A stretch of 53,091 nt of DNA from a virus: the IMG/VR virus record IMGVR_UViG_3300002460_002974, positions 1-53,091 of that record; one strand, 5' to 3'. Below, one piece after another: positions 32,016-39,015 of the stretch. Positions within the stretch are counted from its first letter, which is position 1, and every line of letters starts with the position of its first letter. The notes beneath the pieces are model-generated. The model did not search any database and was not told where the DNA came from. It was given only the letters and a program-made list of their open reading frames with translations. The position numbers and the translations under genes are program-made.

Positions 32016-32175
32016 TGATCAGCGCTCCCCCGCGAACCTGCATAACCCGGCCGCAGCACTCAAGGCGCACAGGGTCACGGCCTGAAATGCTCCAGCCCTG
32101 GCGTACCATCTTTTCGATCTGGGCGCGGAGAGCGTGGTATTGGCGGGTGTATTCGATTGCGGGGAGGTCACGCAT
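32008..32175 (-). CDS. Small hypothetical protein upstream of ninB
   Basis: 55 residues (MRDLPAIEYTRQYHALRAQ) with helix IEKMVRQGWSI, then RLECCGRVMQV. The stop overlaps the ninB start by 8 bases and the start overlaps the upstream gene. Likely real from packing; function unknown. Confidence 0.6.
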   Translation of the reverse strand: MRDLPAIEYTRQYHALRAQIEKMVRQGWSISGRDPVRLECCGRVMQVRGGALING

Positions 32176-32497
32176 GGGCCACCTCCTTATCCAGTCGCGC
32201 CAGCTCGGTGCGCGACACCGGGAGGTGCAGGATGGTTTTCAGGTCTTGCCAGCTGTATTCGCCGGGCTGGTGGCGCTTTCTAAGGGCCGATTCACACCAC
32301 CATCCAGAATGGCCCACTGCACGCACGCCAAGGCTGTAACCAAACCTGCTTTGGGAATTGACCATCAGCACACCATCAACCAGCGTGCTTTCGCCGGGAG
32401 CCAGCACATCAACAACCGGGTACTCGCCGTTCAACTCTGGAAACCTTTTGCTCTGCAAAATAACTATTTCGCCAATCGCGAACTTTGGCTGGTCCAT
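32168..32497 (-). CDS. Hypothetical protein with SH3-like N-terminus
   Basis: 109 residues (MDQPKFAIGEIVILQSKRFP). The first 35 residues look like a small SH3/KOW-type beta barrel (KFAIGEIVILQS..FPELNGEYPVVDVLAPGE). The rest contains SGWWCESALRKRHQPGEYSW and ends LDKEVAHA. It is packed with one- to ten-base overlaps between genes of the early right operon. Function unknown. Confidence 0.6.
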   Translation of the reverse strand: MDQPKFAIGEIVILQSKRFPELNGEYPVVDVLAPGESTLVDGVLMVNSQSRFGYSLGVRAVGHSGWWCESALRKRHQPGEYSWQDLKTILHLPVSRTELARLDKEVAHA

Positions 32498-32724
32498 CAC
32501 GCCACCTCCACTGGAGCCAGCCACGCCTTGCTGGAACTCGGCGAGTTCAGGGTGCCGCCATCGGCCTTCGAGAACCGGCGCGTCTCCTTGCCGTAGCGGA
32601 TGAACAGAACCTTGTCGGTCATGCGAGTGACCTTGGCGCGGACAAAACCGGCTGAGCCGTTGTCGACGTTTACGGCGCTGCCGACTTCAAGGCTGGCGAT
32701 GAATTCACGGGATGGCTTAGGCAT
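32497..32724 (-). CDS. Small hypothetical basic protein
   Basis: 75 residues (MPKPSREFIASLEVGSAVNV). Beta-type sequence VRAKVTRMTDKVLFIRYGKETRRFSKADGG, like a compact nucleic-acid-binding barrel. ATG at 32724 overlaps the end of the P-like gene. Function unknown. Confidence 0.6.
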   Translation of the reverse strand: MPKPSREFIASLEVGSAVNVDNGSAGFVRAKVTRMTDKVLFIRYGKETRRFSKADGGTLNSPSSSKAWLAPVEVA

Positions 32725-33499
32725 GGGTCTGCTCCTGCTTCGCGTTGATGGCATCGGCCACAGCCCGCTTCTTGGCGGCGAGCGCGCGGCGTTCCTTCCG
32801 GGCATCCCATAGCCGCTGGACTTCTCGACGGCGGCGGGCGGCCTGGATGTCGTTTTTCACGGCCTGCCACTTGGCGCGCAGAGCCTCAGATGGCGCAGGG
32901 CCTTTCCCGGTCAGCAGGCCGGCGATGGCCTGGCCGTCCCGGGTGATCGGTTCGTGAGTGAGCTGGGCGACGTGCTCGCGGACAATGTGCGCAGGCAGGC
33001 GGCCAAGGCGGCCGGCTTCCTCGACTGCGACCAGGCGGCGCTGGGCGTCGAATCCAGGCGACAGCGACCACTTCACCGGGGTGCCTTCGCGGCGGGCGGT
33101 GTCGACCAGGCGCTGGTAGGCCGACAGGAACGACATGCGCGCCCCGATCTTGTCGCCCGCTTCCAGCACGGCCCGGGCAGCGCCGAGGGCCAGCTGGATT
33201 TCGTCGGTCAGCACCACGCTGTCGTGTTCGTCCGATGCGGCCAGGGCTAGGGCCCATGCCTCGTTCGGCTCTGGTCGGCCATCGGCAGCCTGGACGCGCT
33301 GCAGGATAGCGGCCAGGGTGAGCTTGCCGGTCAGCTCCCGGCGGCAGGCCTGCAGCGCGGCGGCGATGTCGGCGATTGGATAACAGGCCAGGTCCTGGGC
33401 CATCAGGTCGGCAGCGTTCGCGCTTAGCGTCTGGCCGAGGGTTTCAGCCGTTGCACACACCGCGGCGGCGAGCTGGGCCTGTTCTTCAAAGGAAAACAT
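32717..33499 (-). CDS. Replication accessory protein, P-position (helicase loader candidate)
   Basis: 260 residues (MFSFEEQAQLAAAVCATAET). The N-terminal half, LACYPIADIAAALQACRRELTGKLTLAAILQRVQ, is typical of Pseudomonas phage proteins downstream of the replication initiator; the C-terminus is a very basic helix (AARRRREVQRLWDARKERRALAAKKRAV). It overlaps the O-like gene by 14 bases. In lambda the same place holds P, which loads the host helicase. No Walker A motif is visible, so the loader role is inferred. Confidence 0.65.
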   Translation of the reverse strand: MFSFEEQAQLAAAVCATAETLGQTLSANAADLMAQDLACYPIADIAAALQACRRELTGKLTLAAILQRVQAADGRPEPNEAWALALAASDEHDSVVLTDEIQLALGAARAVLEAGDKIGARMSFLSAYQRLVDTARREGTPVKWSLSPGFDAQRRLVAVEEAGRLGRLPAHIVREHVAQLTHEPITRDGQAIAGLLTGKGPAPSEALRAKWQAVKNDIQAARRRREVQRLWDARKERRALAAKKRAVADAINAKQEQTHA

Positions 33500-34445
33500 T
33501 GCGCTTACTCCCTTCGGCACGCTCACGGATCAGCCGTGCGGCTTCCTGCGCTGCGTTGACGTTGGCTTGGGTGTCTTCAAGTTGGCGGGCTGTGCGGCCG
33601 TTCATCTGGCGGCCGGTTGCCCATTGGGTGCGGATGGCTTCGGCCTTGCTCACCAGCAGACCGAAGTCATGCAGGCTGCGCAGGTAGAACTGGTCGTTGA
33701 TGGATACGAAGTAGGCGGCAACGTGGGGCGCTTCCTCTGCGCCAAGCCGAGAGACCAACTGGCCTATCTGCGCATTGACCTTGGCGTTGCGGACTGGCTC
33801 GACGCTGTAGCGGTCGAAGTAAGCGGCGGCATAGGCTTGCCAGGTAGCTGCGTTCGCTTGCTGCTGCTCGGTCTTTGCCTTGGGCGGCCTCTGCTTTGGC
33901 TCAAGCGTCTTGACGTTCGACTGCGGCGCAGGAGCGGCAGCGAGCTGCAAGGGCTTTTCTTCCGGAATCGGAGAATCAGGAATCAGAGAATCAGAAGAGA
34001 GGGAATCAGGAATCAGAGAATCAGGGGTTTTTCCATCGTTAATGGACGGTGAAACCACCGTTAATCCACCGTTAACCACTGTTTCCGGGGCCTGCGAGGG
34101 TGCTGGTGTCTCGCTCCCCTCTACAAATGCAGGCAGGGTTGAAGCCTTCTCGGTGTTGTGCGGCGCTTGGTGTTTCTTGAAATTCAGCACCTCAACTACG
34201 GATACACCGGCAGTAACGTATCGACGCACGAAGCCTAACCGTTGAAGAACGGTTAACTCACCGTTAACGTCGCAGTCGTAGTAAGGGAACAGCTCGGCCT
34301 TGATCAGGCGCGGCTTGTCTTCCAGGCGGCCTTCACGATCAGCCAGGCACCAGAGACCAGCAAAAAGAATTTGTGCAATCGGCCCGGCGTCAGCCAGTTC
34401 GTAGTTCTTGAAAAACGCCGGCTTGATGTTTCTTGCCCTTGCCAT
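33486..34445 (-). CDS. Replication initiator (lambda O-like, winged helix)
   Basis: 319 residues. The N-terminal domain (MARARNIKPAFFKNYELADAG, LWCLADREGRLEDKPRLIKAELFPYYDCDVN, LQRLGFVRRYV, VEVLNFKKHQ) is a winged-helix replication domain common in phage O/DnaD-like initiators. A long Ser/Pro/Asp linker (residues about 105-185) contains the repeats SLIPDS, encoded by iteron-like DNA. The C-terminal domain starts near residue 195. As in lambda, the origin probably lies inside the gene. Confidence 0.85.
   Translation of the reverse strand: MARARNIKPAFFKNYELADAGPIAQILFAGLWCLADREGRLEDKPRLIKAELFPYYDCDVNGELTVLQRLGFVRRYVTAGVSVVEVLNFKKHQAPHNTEKASTLPAFVEGSETPAPSQAPETVVNGGLTVVSPSINDGKTPDSLIPDSLSSDSLIPDSPIPEEKPLQLAAAPAPQSNVKTLEPKQRPPKAKTEQQQANAATWQAYAAAYFDRYSVEPVRNAKVNAQIGQLVSRLGAEEAPHVAAYFVSINDQFYLRSLHDFGLLVSKAEAIRTQWATGRQMNGRTARQLEDTQANVNAAQEAARLIRERAEGSKRNVFL
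33973..34024. repeat. Iteron-like repeats inside the O-like gene (candidate origin)
   Basis: Six copies of GAATCAG (one further GAATCG at 33965), arranged as two exact 22-bp blocks at 33973-33994 and 34003-34024, spaced 30 bp. Next to them are two CCACCGTTAA copies at 34055 and 34066. In reading direction the blocks code for the SLIPDS-type linker. Confidence 0.7.
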
Positions 34446-34474
34446 TAGGATTACCTCAGTTCGTTACACCATCT

Positions 34475-34501
34475 AAGCCACCCTGCCCGGTGGCTTTTTT
34501 G
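34475..34501 (+). terminator. Plus-strand terminator between cII-like and O-like genes
   Basis: AAGCCACC/GGTGGCTT, 8 bp, loop CTGCCC, followed by TTTTTTT on the plus strand. It would stop transcription running against the early right operon. Confidence 0.7.
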
Positions 34502-34511
34502 TGCCTGAAAT

Positions 34512-34934
34512 TCAGGCGGCCTTAACCGATGCTTCGAGCACTTCGAGGCTCTTGCGCGCACCGGCCAGCTCACGGTTGATCAGGCCCTTCTCGGTCTGCG
34601 AGACATGGCCGTCGTCCAGGGCGTCGGTGACGGCTCGGGTCACGTCGGCGACCTCGGCGGACATGTGCAGCAAAGCGCTGGTCAGCGTTGTGGCCGCGGT
34701 CTTCTCCTTCGCTACCAGATCGAAACCGAACTCGCCGGCCAGGGCCTGGAGCGGGCGCATATCACCGGAGTGCAGCAGCAAGGCATACAGGTGCTTGGCG
34801 TTCATCCAGTGCCCGTCGTTGTCCGGGTTCACGCGCTGCAGCAGGCTTATCTGCGGCATGTTCATCAGGGCTGCGAGCTTCTTGGTATCGGCGTCTTTCA
34901 CCACGTCGTGGCACGCCCTCAGAAAGTCTTCCAT
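34512..34934 (-). CDS. CII-like regulator (phage CII family)
   Basis: 140 residues. The start MEDFLRACHDVVKDADTKKLAALMNMPQISLLQRVNPDNDGHWMNAKHLYALLLHSGDMRPL is the helix-turn-helix of the phage regulatory CII family (CP76-like), followed by a helical end (ALDDGHVSQTEKGLINRELAGARKSLEVL). ATG at 34934 has GAGG upstream. It lies between cro and the replication genes, the cII place, and may favour lysogeny. Confidence 0.85.
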   Translation of the reverse strand: MEDFLRACHDVVKDADTKKLAALMNMPQISLLQRVNPDNDGHWMNAKHLYALLLHSGDMRPLQALAGEFGFDLVAKEKTAATTLTSALLHMSAEVADVTRAVTDALDDGHVSQTEKGLINRELAGARKSLEVLEASVKAA

Positions 34935-35020
34935 CCGTAAATCCTCGATTTTCTTTCCGTGGAGCCATCGACTTCGCGCTGGCAACCTGTCACCACTCGA
35001 TCAATGACAGGGACTTACCC

Positions 35021-35293
35021 ATGCAACCGACCGTTGAATCACTCCAGGGCGAACTGCTTGCCCTTCGCGGCTTTGTAGCCTCCCTGCTGGAGGTGATGCC
35101 GCTTGCTACGCGGGTCCAGTTCGCTGCGCGGCTGGACCGTAATCTGTTGCTGCTCAAGCCTTGCCAGGGCTCAGAACTCAGGGCTGGATTTGAGCGAGGT
35201 GTCTCGGCTCTTTTTGCTAAGCAGCGGATTCGGCCGGGTACAGATCAGGCCGTAGTTCGTGGCGAGGAACGCCGCTCGCAGCCTCGATCTTGA
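35021..35293 (+). CDS. Small helical protein on the strand opposite to cro/cII
   Basis: 90 residues (MQPTVESLQGELLALRGFVA), helical, with LEVMPLATRVQFAARL and GSELRAGFERGVSALFAKQ; this resembles small helical proteins common in Pseudomonas phages, but it is not a recognised family. It fills an otherwise empty interval between the cII-like and cro genes and overlaps cro by 77 bases on the other strand. AGGGA lies nine bases before the ATG. It may be a real gene facing cro, or noncoding. Confidence 0.5.
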   Translation: MQPTVESLQGELLALRGFVASLLEVMPLATRVQFAARLDRNLLLLKPCQGSELRAGFERGVSALFAKQRIRPGTDQAVVRGEERRSQPRS

Positions 35294-35426
35294 TAACCCT
35301 TTCGGCTGGCACGTTTCCGGTTGCGCACATGCGCTGTACCGCCTGAGGCGTGCACCCGAGAGCACGGGCCAGGGCTGATTGCCCGCCTGCCGCTTTTGCT
35401 GCTCGCTGAATGGCGCTGTCTTCCAT
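35217..35426 (-). CDS. cro: Cro-like repressor (YdaS-like helix-turn-helix)
   Basis: 69 residues. KAAGGQSALARALGCTPQAVQRMCATGNVPAERVIKIEAASGV is the helix-turn-helix typical of YdaS/Cro proteins of Pseudomonas and enteric phages. It is the first gene of the early right operon, starting 20 bases from the first operator, and faces the CI-like gene. GGAG lies eight bases before the ATG. It should bind the same operators as CI and favour lytic growth. Confidence 0.88.
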   Translation of the reverse strand: MEDSAIQRAAKAAGGQSALARALGCTPQAVQRMCATGNVPAERVIKIEAASGVPRHELRPDLYPAESAA

Positions 35427-35445
35427 TGTCGGACTCCGCTGTTAT

Positions 35446-35522
35446 CTACAATTTAAAGTTACAGCTCAAGCGGCAATTTTACAAGTGAGAATTGCAATGC
35501 TTGCTACAACGCATGGTTGTAT
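35446..35522. promoter_or_regulatory. Right operator region (three CI/Cro sites)
   Basis: Three 19-bp sites of the form YTACAA-N7-TTGYAR: 35446-35464 (CTACAA-N7-TTACAG, weaker second half), 35479-35497 (TTACAA-N7-TTGCAA) and 35504-35522 (CTACAA-N7-TTGTAT). They fill the space between cro and cI, as OR1-3 of lambda. A minus-strand promoter TTGAGC-17-GATAAC overlaps the first site and could be pR. Confidence 0.8.
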
Positions 35523-35532
35523 GTTTTCCGCC

Positions 35533-36216
35533 ATGGAAAAGATTGGTCGCCGCATCGCCGCGGCAAGAGAAAAGAAAGGGCTTAATCAGTCTGAGCTGGG
35601 CCGCCTCCTGGGCGTCTCACCTCAGTCCGTGCAGGCGTGGGAGTCTGATAAGAACGTGCCCCGGCCACGGCGGCTGTCGGAAATTGCTGCTGCCATAGAT
35701 CTGGATTTGGGCGACCTACTCAGAACAACACATCGCACGGGCGACGACTTCGTTCAGGCGCTCGGCGAAGTGGTCGGCGCGCACAGCAACTTGCGAGCAG
35801 TTGCGCAACCGCACAGGGATGCTAAGGGGTACCCATTGATCAGTTGGGTGGCGGCAGGGTGCTGGGAAGAATCTTGCGATAACTTCAACCCCGGCGACGC
35901 AGATGAGTGGCTTACTTCAAGCGCCAATGCGGGTGATTTTGGTTATTGGCTGGAGGTAAGCGGCCCGTCGATGGAGCCTACCTTTACAAGCGGAATGCGA
36001 ATTCTGGTAAAGCCGGAGGGCTTCGACCTTACGAGCGGCAAGTACTACGTTGCCAAATTACTGGATACCGGCGAGACCACTTTCAAGCAGTACCTGCGCG
36101 ACGGTGGCCATAGCTTCCTGCGGCCACTGAATCCTGCCTTCCCCGTTATTCCAGTAACTGACAACGTGGCGATCATCGGCTACGTCATTGACGCCAAGCT
36201 CCCGCCAATCTTCTAG
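35533..36216 (+). CDS. cI: CI-like repressor (LexA/S24 type)
   Basis: 227 residues. N-terminal helix-turn-helix (IGRRIAAAREKKGLNQSELGRLLGVSPQSVQAWESDK, residues 4-40). The C-terminal S24 domain has the cleavage site Ala108-Gly109 in SWVAAGCW, catalytic Ser146 in VSGPSMEPT and Lys185 in ETTFKQYL. RecA-stimulated self-cleavage would therefore induce the prophage. Start at 35533 is chosen at MEKIGRR; an ATG at 35521 lies within the third operator and would add four residues. Downstream genes on the same strand follow closely, so they are likely expressed in the lysogen. Confidence 0.93.
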   Translation: MEKIGRRIAAAREKKGLNQSELGRLLGVSPQSVQAWESDKNVPRPRRLSEIAAAIDLDLGDLLRTTHRTGDDFVQALGEVVGAHSNLRAVAQPHRDAKGYPLISWVAAGCWEESCDNFNPGDADEWLTSSANAGDFGYWLEVSGPSMEPTFTSGMRILVKPEGFDLTSGKYYVAKLLDTGETTFKQYLRDGGHSFLRPLNPAFPVIPVTDNVAIIGYVIDAKLPPIF

Positions 36217-36239
36217 GTATCGGTTACGAGGAGGTCACC

Positions 36240-36518
36240 ATGCGCACACTGATTGCTGCATCCCTACTGGCGCTGTTGGCTGGCTGTGCCGGCACCAACT
36301 TCAGCTACGACAGCGCGCGCCAGGTGAAGGTCGGCATGACTGAGGCCGAGGTCACCCGATTGATGGGGCCACCCTACTCCGTAGCATCGCGTGGCGACGA
36401 GCAGATGTGGGTGTGGAGTCGCGCCAACGGCTTCACCGGTGCAAGCCGTGCCGTATCCTTCAAGATGAAGAACGGCCAGGTCATCGAAGTGCCGCAGATC
36501 CCCGAGTCATTCAAATAG
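36240..36518 (+). CDS. BamE/SmpA-like lipoprotein
   Basis: 92 residues. Signal peptide with lipobox LLAGC (Cys near residue 16), then VKVGMTEAEVTRLMGPPYSV, WVWSRANGF and FKMKNGQVIEV, the SmpA/BamE-like fold of small envelope lipoproteins. GAGGT lies before the ATG. It is 23 bases downstream of cI and probably made in lysogens. Prophage lipoproteins can block receptors or change the envelope; that role here is inferred. Confidence 0.82.
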   Translation: MRTLIAASLLALLAGCAGTNFSYDSARQVKVGMTEAEVTRLMGPPYSVASRGDEQMWVWSRANGFTGASRAVSFKMKNGQVIEVPQIPESFK

Positions 36519-36538
36519 CCAGCACAAGGAGAAAATCC

Positions 36539-37180
36539 GTGCGCATATTAATTTATGTGGCCGCTGCGATCCTGCTGGCCGGCTGCGGTCATTCGCAGAT
36601 CGGTTACAGCCCAGTGGCACCGCAGGGCATCACAATTCAGCAGGCCGCATCTGTGGTCGAACAAGGCTTCTATGAGGACTACAGCCAGGAGAAGCCGCAG
36701 ACCGCCATGGTCACCGAGGAGTTTATCGGGCTATCAAATGGCACCGTTACACGCGGCCTTACCACAGGCACAGCACAGATGTTCGGCGGCGTAGCGTTAG
36801 GCCTGGGCTCCACCTTCTTGCGAACTGAAGAGATCAACCAGCGCATCTACTTCCGGGCACTGGGCGTGCCAATAGTCTCGAAGCGCAACGGGCGAGAGAA
36901 CCGTTACGCCGTGACCATCCGCCTGGCCGAGGGTGTGACAGCCCGCAACGTGTACTTTCGCTCCGAGCAGCGCGCCCGCGAGTTCGCCGACGCCCTGGTC
37001 TACCTGCGCGACTCTAGCGCCAGGGGCACACTTCGCGCTCAGCCAGCAGCAACCCCTTCTGGCATGCCAACAGAGAGCGCCTACAAGGAGCAACAAATCC
37101 GCGAACTTAGCCAGCAGAACCTGCCCTACGAGGAATACCAGAAGCGCTACCGGCAGATAATGGGGGGCCATGATGAGTGA
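36539..37180 (+). CDS. Second lipoprotein of the repressor operon
   Basis: 213 residues from a GTG start (MRILIYVAAAILLAGCGHSQ). The lipobox LLAGC has its Cys at residue 16. The mature part has TTGTAQMFGGVALGLGSTFL, RYAVTIRLAEGVTARNVYFRSEQRAREFADALVYLR, then a flexible linker and a helical end. No family recognised. AAGGAG is seven to eight bases upstream. It follows the BamE-like gene by 20 bases, so the two form one unit with cI. Confidence 0.75.
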   Translation: MRILIYVAAAILLAGCGHSQIGYSPVAPQGITIQQAASVVEQGFYEDYSQEKPQTAMVTEEFIGLSNGTVTRGLTTGTAQMFGGVALGLGSTFLRTEEINQRIYFRALGVPIVSKRNGRENRYAVTIRLAEGVTARNVYFRSEQRAREFADALVYLRDSSARGTLRAQPAATPSGMPTESAYKEQQIRELSQQNLPYEEYQKRYRQIMGGHDE

Positions 37181-37514
37181 CGAAGATCGGGCGGAAAGGG
37201 AGCCCTGGCGCGTAAGTATTGCCGAGTTCAAAGGGTTCTTGGGTCATGTTCAGCGGAGCACCTCATGTCCGGTCTGCCCGCACCGGGGCGACTGGACGAT
37301 CCATGTTGACGCTGAAGCCCCGAATTTTGGCCTTGACCCGAATCTACTGGTCTACGTGATACCAGGCTTCTCGCCAGACAACCTCGACAAGGCCAAATAT
37401 CGGCAAGGTCACTTTGCGATGGAGTGCCCAAACTGCGGCACGGTGCAGTTTGTTTCCTGCTTGTCCGTGGCTCGGCACCTTGGTCTATTCCCGGAGCAAA
37501 AAACTGATGGCTGA
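37170..37514 (+). CDS. Zinc-finger-like protein of the repressor operon
   Basis: 114 residues (MMSDEDRAEREPWRVSIAEF). Two Cys clusters, SCPVCPHRGDWTIHV and MECPNCGTVQFVSC, are about 50 residues apart and likely bind one zinc. It overlaps the lipoprotein gene by 11 bases. It may be a soluble partner of the membrane proteins around it. No known family. Confidence 0.7.
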   Translation: MMSDEDRAEREPWRVSIAEFKGFLGHVQRSTSCPVCPHRGDWTIHVDAEAPNFGLDPNLLVYVIPGFSPDNLDKAKYRQGHFAMECPNCGTVQFVSCLSVARHLGLFPEQKTDG

Positions 37515-37812
37515 ACACACTATGCCACTGGCGTGGCGTGACAAGGCGCTGCGTCAAGGTGATACTGGTAACGGTAATCCACCTGGAGGCGGCGACATGG
37601 AATCCAGAATCATCAACCTAGAGCATGCCATGACGGACGTTAAAGTGGCCCTCGGCAAGGTTGAGACTCGCCTAGAGCATATTGAGAGAACCATGCTTAC
37701 CAGGGGGCAGATGGCGGTATATGCCCTATTGGCCGGGATCGCAGTGTTTGGGGCTGGCTGGTGGGTAGTCCAGCAATATCTTGCGCCGCTTGTGGCTAAC
37801 CTACCGAAGTAG
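37507..37812 (+). CDS. Coiled-coil plus membrane anchor protein
   Basis: 101 residues (MAEHTMPLAWRDKALRQGDTGNG). A coiled coil (MESRIINLEHAMTDVKVALGKVETRLEHIERTML) precedes one membrane segment (AVYALLAGIAVFGAGWWVVQ) and ends QYLAPLVANLPK. The shape is like XhlA-type or superinfection-exclusion proteins; which applies is unknown. ATG overlaps the previous gene by eight bases. It is the last gene before two terminators. Confidence 0.75.
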   Translation: MAEHTMPLAWRDKALRQGDTGNGNPPGGGDMESRIINLEHAMTDVKVALGKVETRLEHIERTMLTRGQMAVYALLAGIAVFGAGWWVVQQYLAPLVANLPK

Positions 37813-37880
37813 CTGGCTTATCGAGCTCTAAGTCCTCCACCGGAGGCCGGCGCATTCCGGTTTAACCGAAGCGCTGTCTG

Positions 37881-37906
37881 AGCCCCGCCACCGAGCGGGG
37901 CTTTTT
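37881..37906 (+). terminator. First terminator after the repressor operon
   Basis: AGCCCCGC-CACCGA-GCGGGGCT followed by TTTT, a strong 8-bp stem. Confidence 0.9.
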
Positions 37907-37943
37907 GTTTCCGCCTCCTGAAATAGCATCCGACTGAAACCAG

Positions 37944-37966
37944 GCCCGCCGTGCGCGGGCTTTTTT
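37944..37966 (+). terminator. Second terminator after the repressor operon
   Basis: GCCCGC-CGTGC-GCGGGC followed by TTTTTT. Together with the first, it isolates lysogenic transcription from the left operon. Confidence 0.88.
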
Positions 37967-38007
37967 GTGCCTGCGATTTGAGGTTTCTTTGTGCGCAAAC
38001 TGAAAAA

Positions 38008-38046
38008 TTACAATTACCGCTTGCAGACTACAATTTTCAGTTGTAG
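38008..38046. promoter_or_regulatory. Left operator region (two CI/Cro sites)
   Basis: 38008-38026 reads TTACAA-N7-TTGCAG and 38028-38046 CTACAA-N7-TTGTAG; the second is a perfect inverted repeat. Centres are 20 bp apart, so the two sites face the same side of the helix. They match the sites around cI. Confidence 0.82.
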
Positions 38047-38049
38047 ATT
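38021..38049 (+). promoter_or_regulatory. Early left promoter (pL-like)
   Basis: TTGCAG, 17-base spacer, TAGATT on the plus strand, lying across both operator sites. It points into the left operon (39191 onward) and would be blocked by the repressor. Confidence 0.65.
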
Positions 38050-38404
38050 TACCTCAACGCCGGCAAACACCGGCAGCGACACCGGGCTCTGGCCCCCACT
38101 CTTTAAAAACTTGATGGACGCCGAGCTGGCCGATGCATAGCCAGCGGACGTACCGCGCAACGGTACGCAGCGATTCGACCTTATGTCGGCGCTGGGCATA
38201 GGAGACCTCATTCGGAGGGCGTGGCTGGAGAGGCTGCGTGGTGACAAGTAGGTGTATGGCTAATGGCGGCATGACCCCAGGCACACCGAAAAGCATCAAC
38301 GGGAAAGCGACCGTTGGCCTATGCAAGGAATAGAGATTACCTGCCCGTTACCAGCGGGCAGGATGCTCTCCAGAACGCCATTGAGAATGGCTTTGCGGAA
38401 AGCA
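38050..38404. other. Leader interval of the left operon without a clear gene
   Basis: 355 bases. On the plus strand there is a protein-like frame FKNLMDAELADA-stop-PADVPRNGTQRFDLM...LERLRGDK-stop, ending at 38250, interrupted by a TAG and without a good ribosome site, possibly a decayed gene. At 38337-38359 CCTGCCCG-N7-CGGGCAGG forms a perfect 8-bp hairpin without a T-tract. An antiterminator (N-type) gene or nut-type site could be expected here, but none is recognised. Confidence 0.4.
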
Positions 38405-38638
38405 TCATTTTCGTCGGTTAGAACCAGGCGCGCCGCCTGAGACGGGGTGTCGAGGTTTCCGGTAGCCAGATATGGAATGCAGCTCTTCGCGTTTGATGCG
38501 CTGTTCCATGGAGTGGATTGCGAGAGCTAGACCAGCGCCTTTGCCGGGCGGCATTTCATCCAGGTCGCGCTGCATTTTGCGCAAGACACGCTTCAAGCGC
38601 TCGATCATCTGAGCGTGAGTCTCTGGCTTGCTGCTCAT
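38405..38638 (-). CDS. Hypothetical coiled-coil protein (minus-strand pair, second)
   Basis: 77 residues (MSSKPETHAQMIERLKRVLR), basic helix followed by AGLALAIHSMEQRIKREELH and a polar tail. ATG overlaps the stop of the zinc-cluster gene. It reads against the surrounding left operon. Function unknown. Confidence 0.6.
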   Translation of the reverse strand: MSSKPETHAQMIERLKRVLRKMQRDLDEMPPGKGAGLALAIHSMEQRIKREELHSISGYRKPRHPVSGGAPGSNRRK

Positions 38639-39015
38639 TTGCGCTTTCCTAGCCCGGGTGATCCACCCTTGAAGACTGTTACCTCAGAAAAGTGGTCATG
38701 CGCCCTGGGATGAATTCCCAGGTCGATATCGCGAGAGCGATCCTTACATTTCTGGCATAGGACGGGGTTTAGAAAGAACTCGGGGTCAGCCCTGGTTGGC
38801 TTTCTGCATTCGCTGCAAGGCCTTGTCTTCATGGACTCATCAAACGCCTCAGAGGCAGCCCTTGCCTTTGCAGTCGCAATAAGGCGGCTTTTAGCGTTCT
38901 TTGCCCTCTCCTCTTTTCGCCGCTTTCTGAGAGCTGCTTTATCGGCCTTTTCGGCCGCTTTATTGATTGGGATGAAAGCTATTCGTAGCTGCTCAGTTAT
39001 CCAGTCTACCGACAT
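38635..39015 (-). CDS. Basic zinc-cluster protein (minus-strand pair, first)
   Basis: 126 residues (MSVDWITEQLRIAFIPINKA). A long basic helix (KAALRKRRKEERAKNAKSRLIATAKARA) is followed by PCSECRKPTRA and VLCQKCKDRSRD, two C-x-x-C pairs for one zinc. ATG at 39015 has AGGAAGG upstream. With the next gene it forms a divergent minus-strand unit inside the plus-strand left operon. Possibly a regulator; no family recognised. Confidence 0.65.
   Translation of the reverse strand: MSVDWITEQLRIAFIPINKAAEKADKAALRKRRKEERAKNAKSRLIATAKARAASEAFDESMKTRPCSECRKPTRADPEFFLNPVLCQKCKDRSRDIDLGIHPRAHDHFSEVTVFKGGSPGLGKRK

Noticed and set aside
33965-34024. CRISPR-like array
   Set aside because: Units are 7-8 bp without unique spacers and lie inside a coding gene; better explained as iterons or a protein linker.
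38014-38326. Minus-strand frames of 77 and 90 codons over the left operator
   Set aside because: No ribosome sites, they run through the operator and promoter, and residues look random.
38321-38440. 39-codon plus-strand frame as an N-like antiterminator
   Set aside because: Ends in a few arginines but has no ribosome site, no clear Arg-rich helix, and overlaps the 3' end of a better minus-strand gene.
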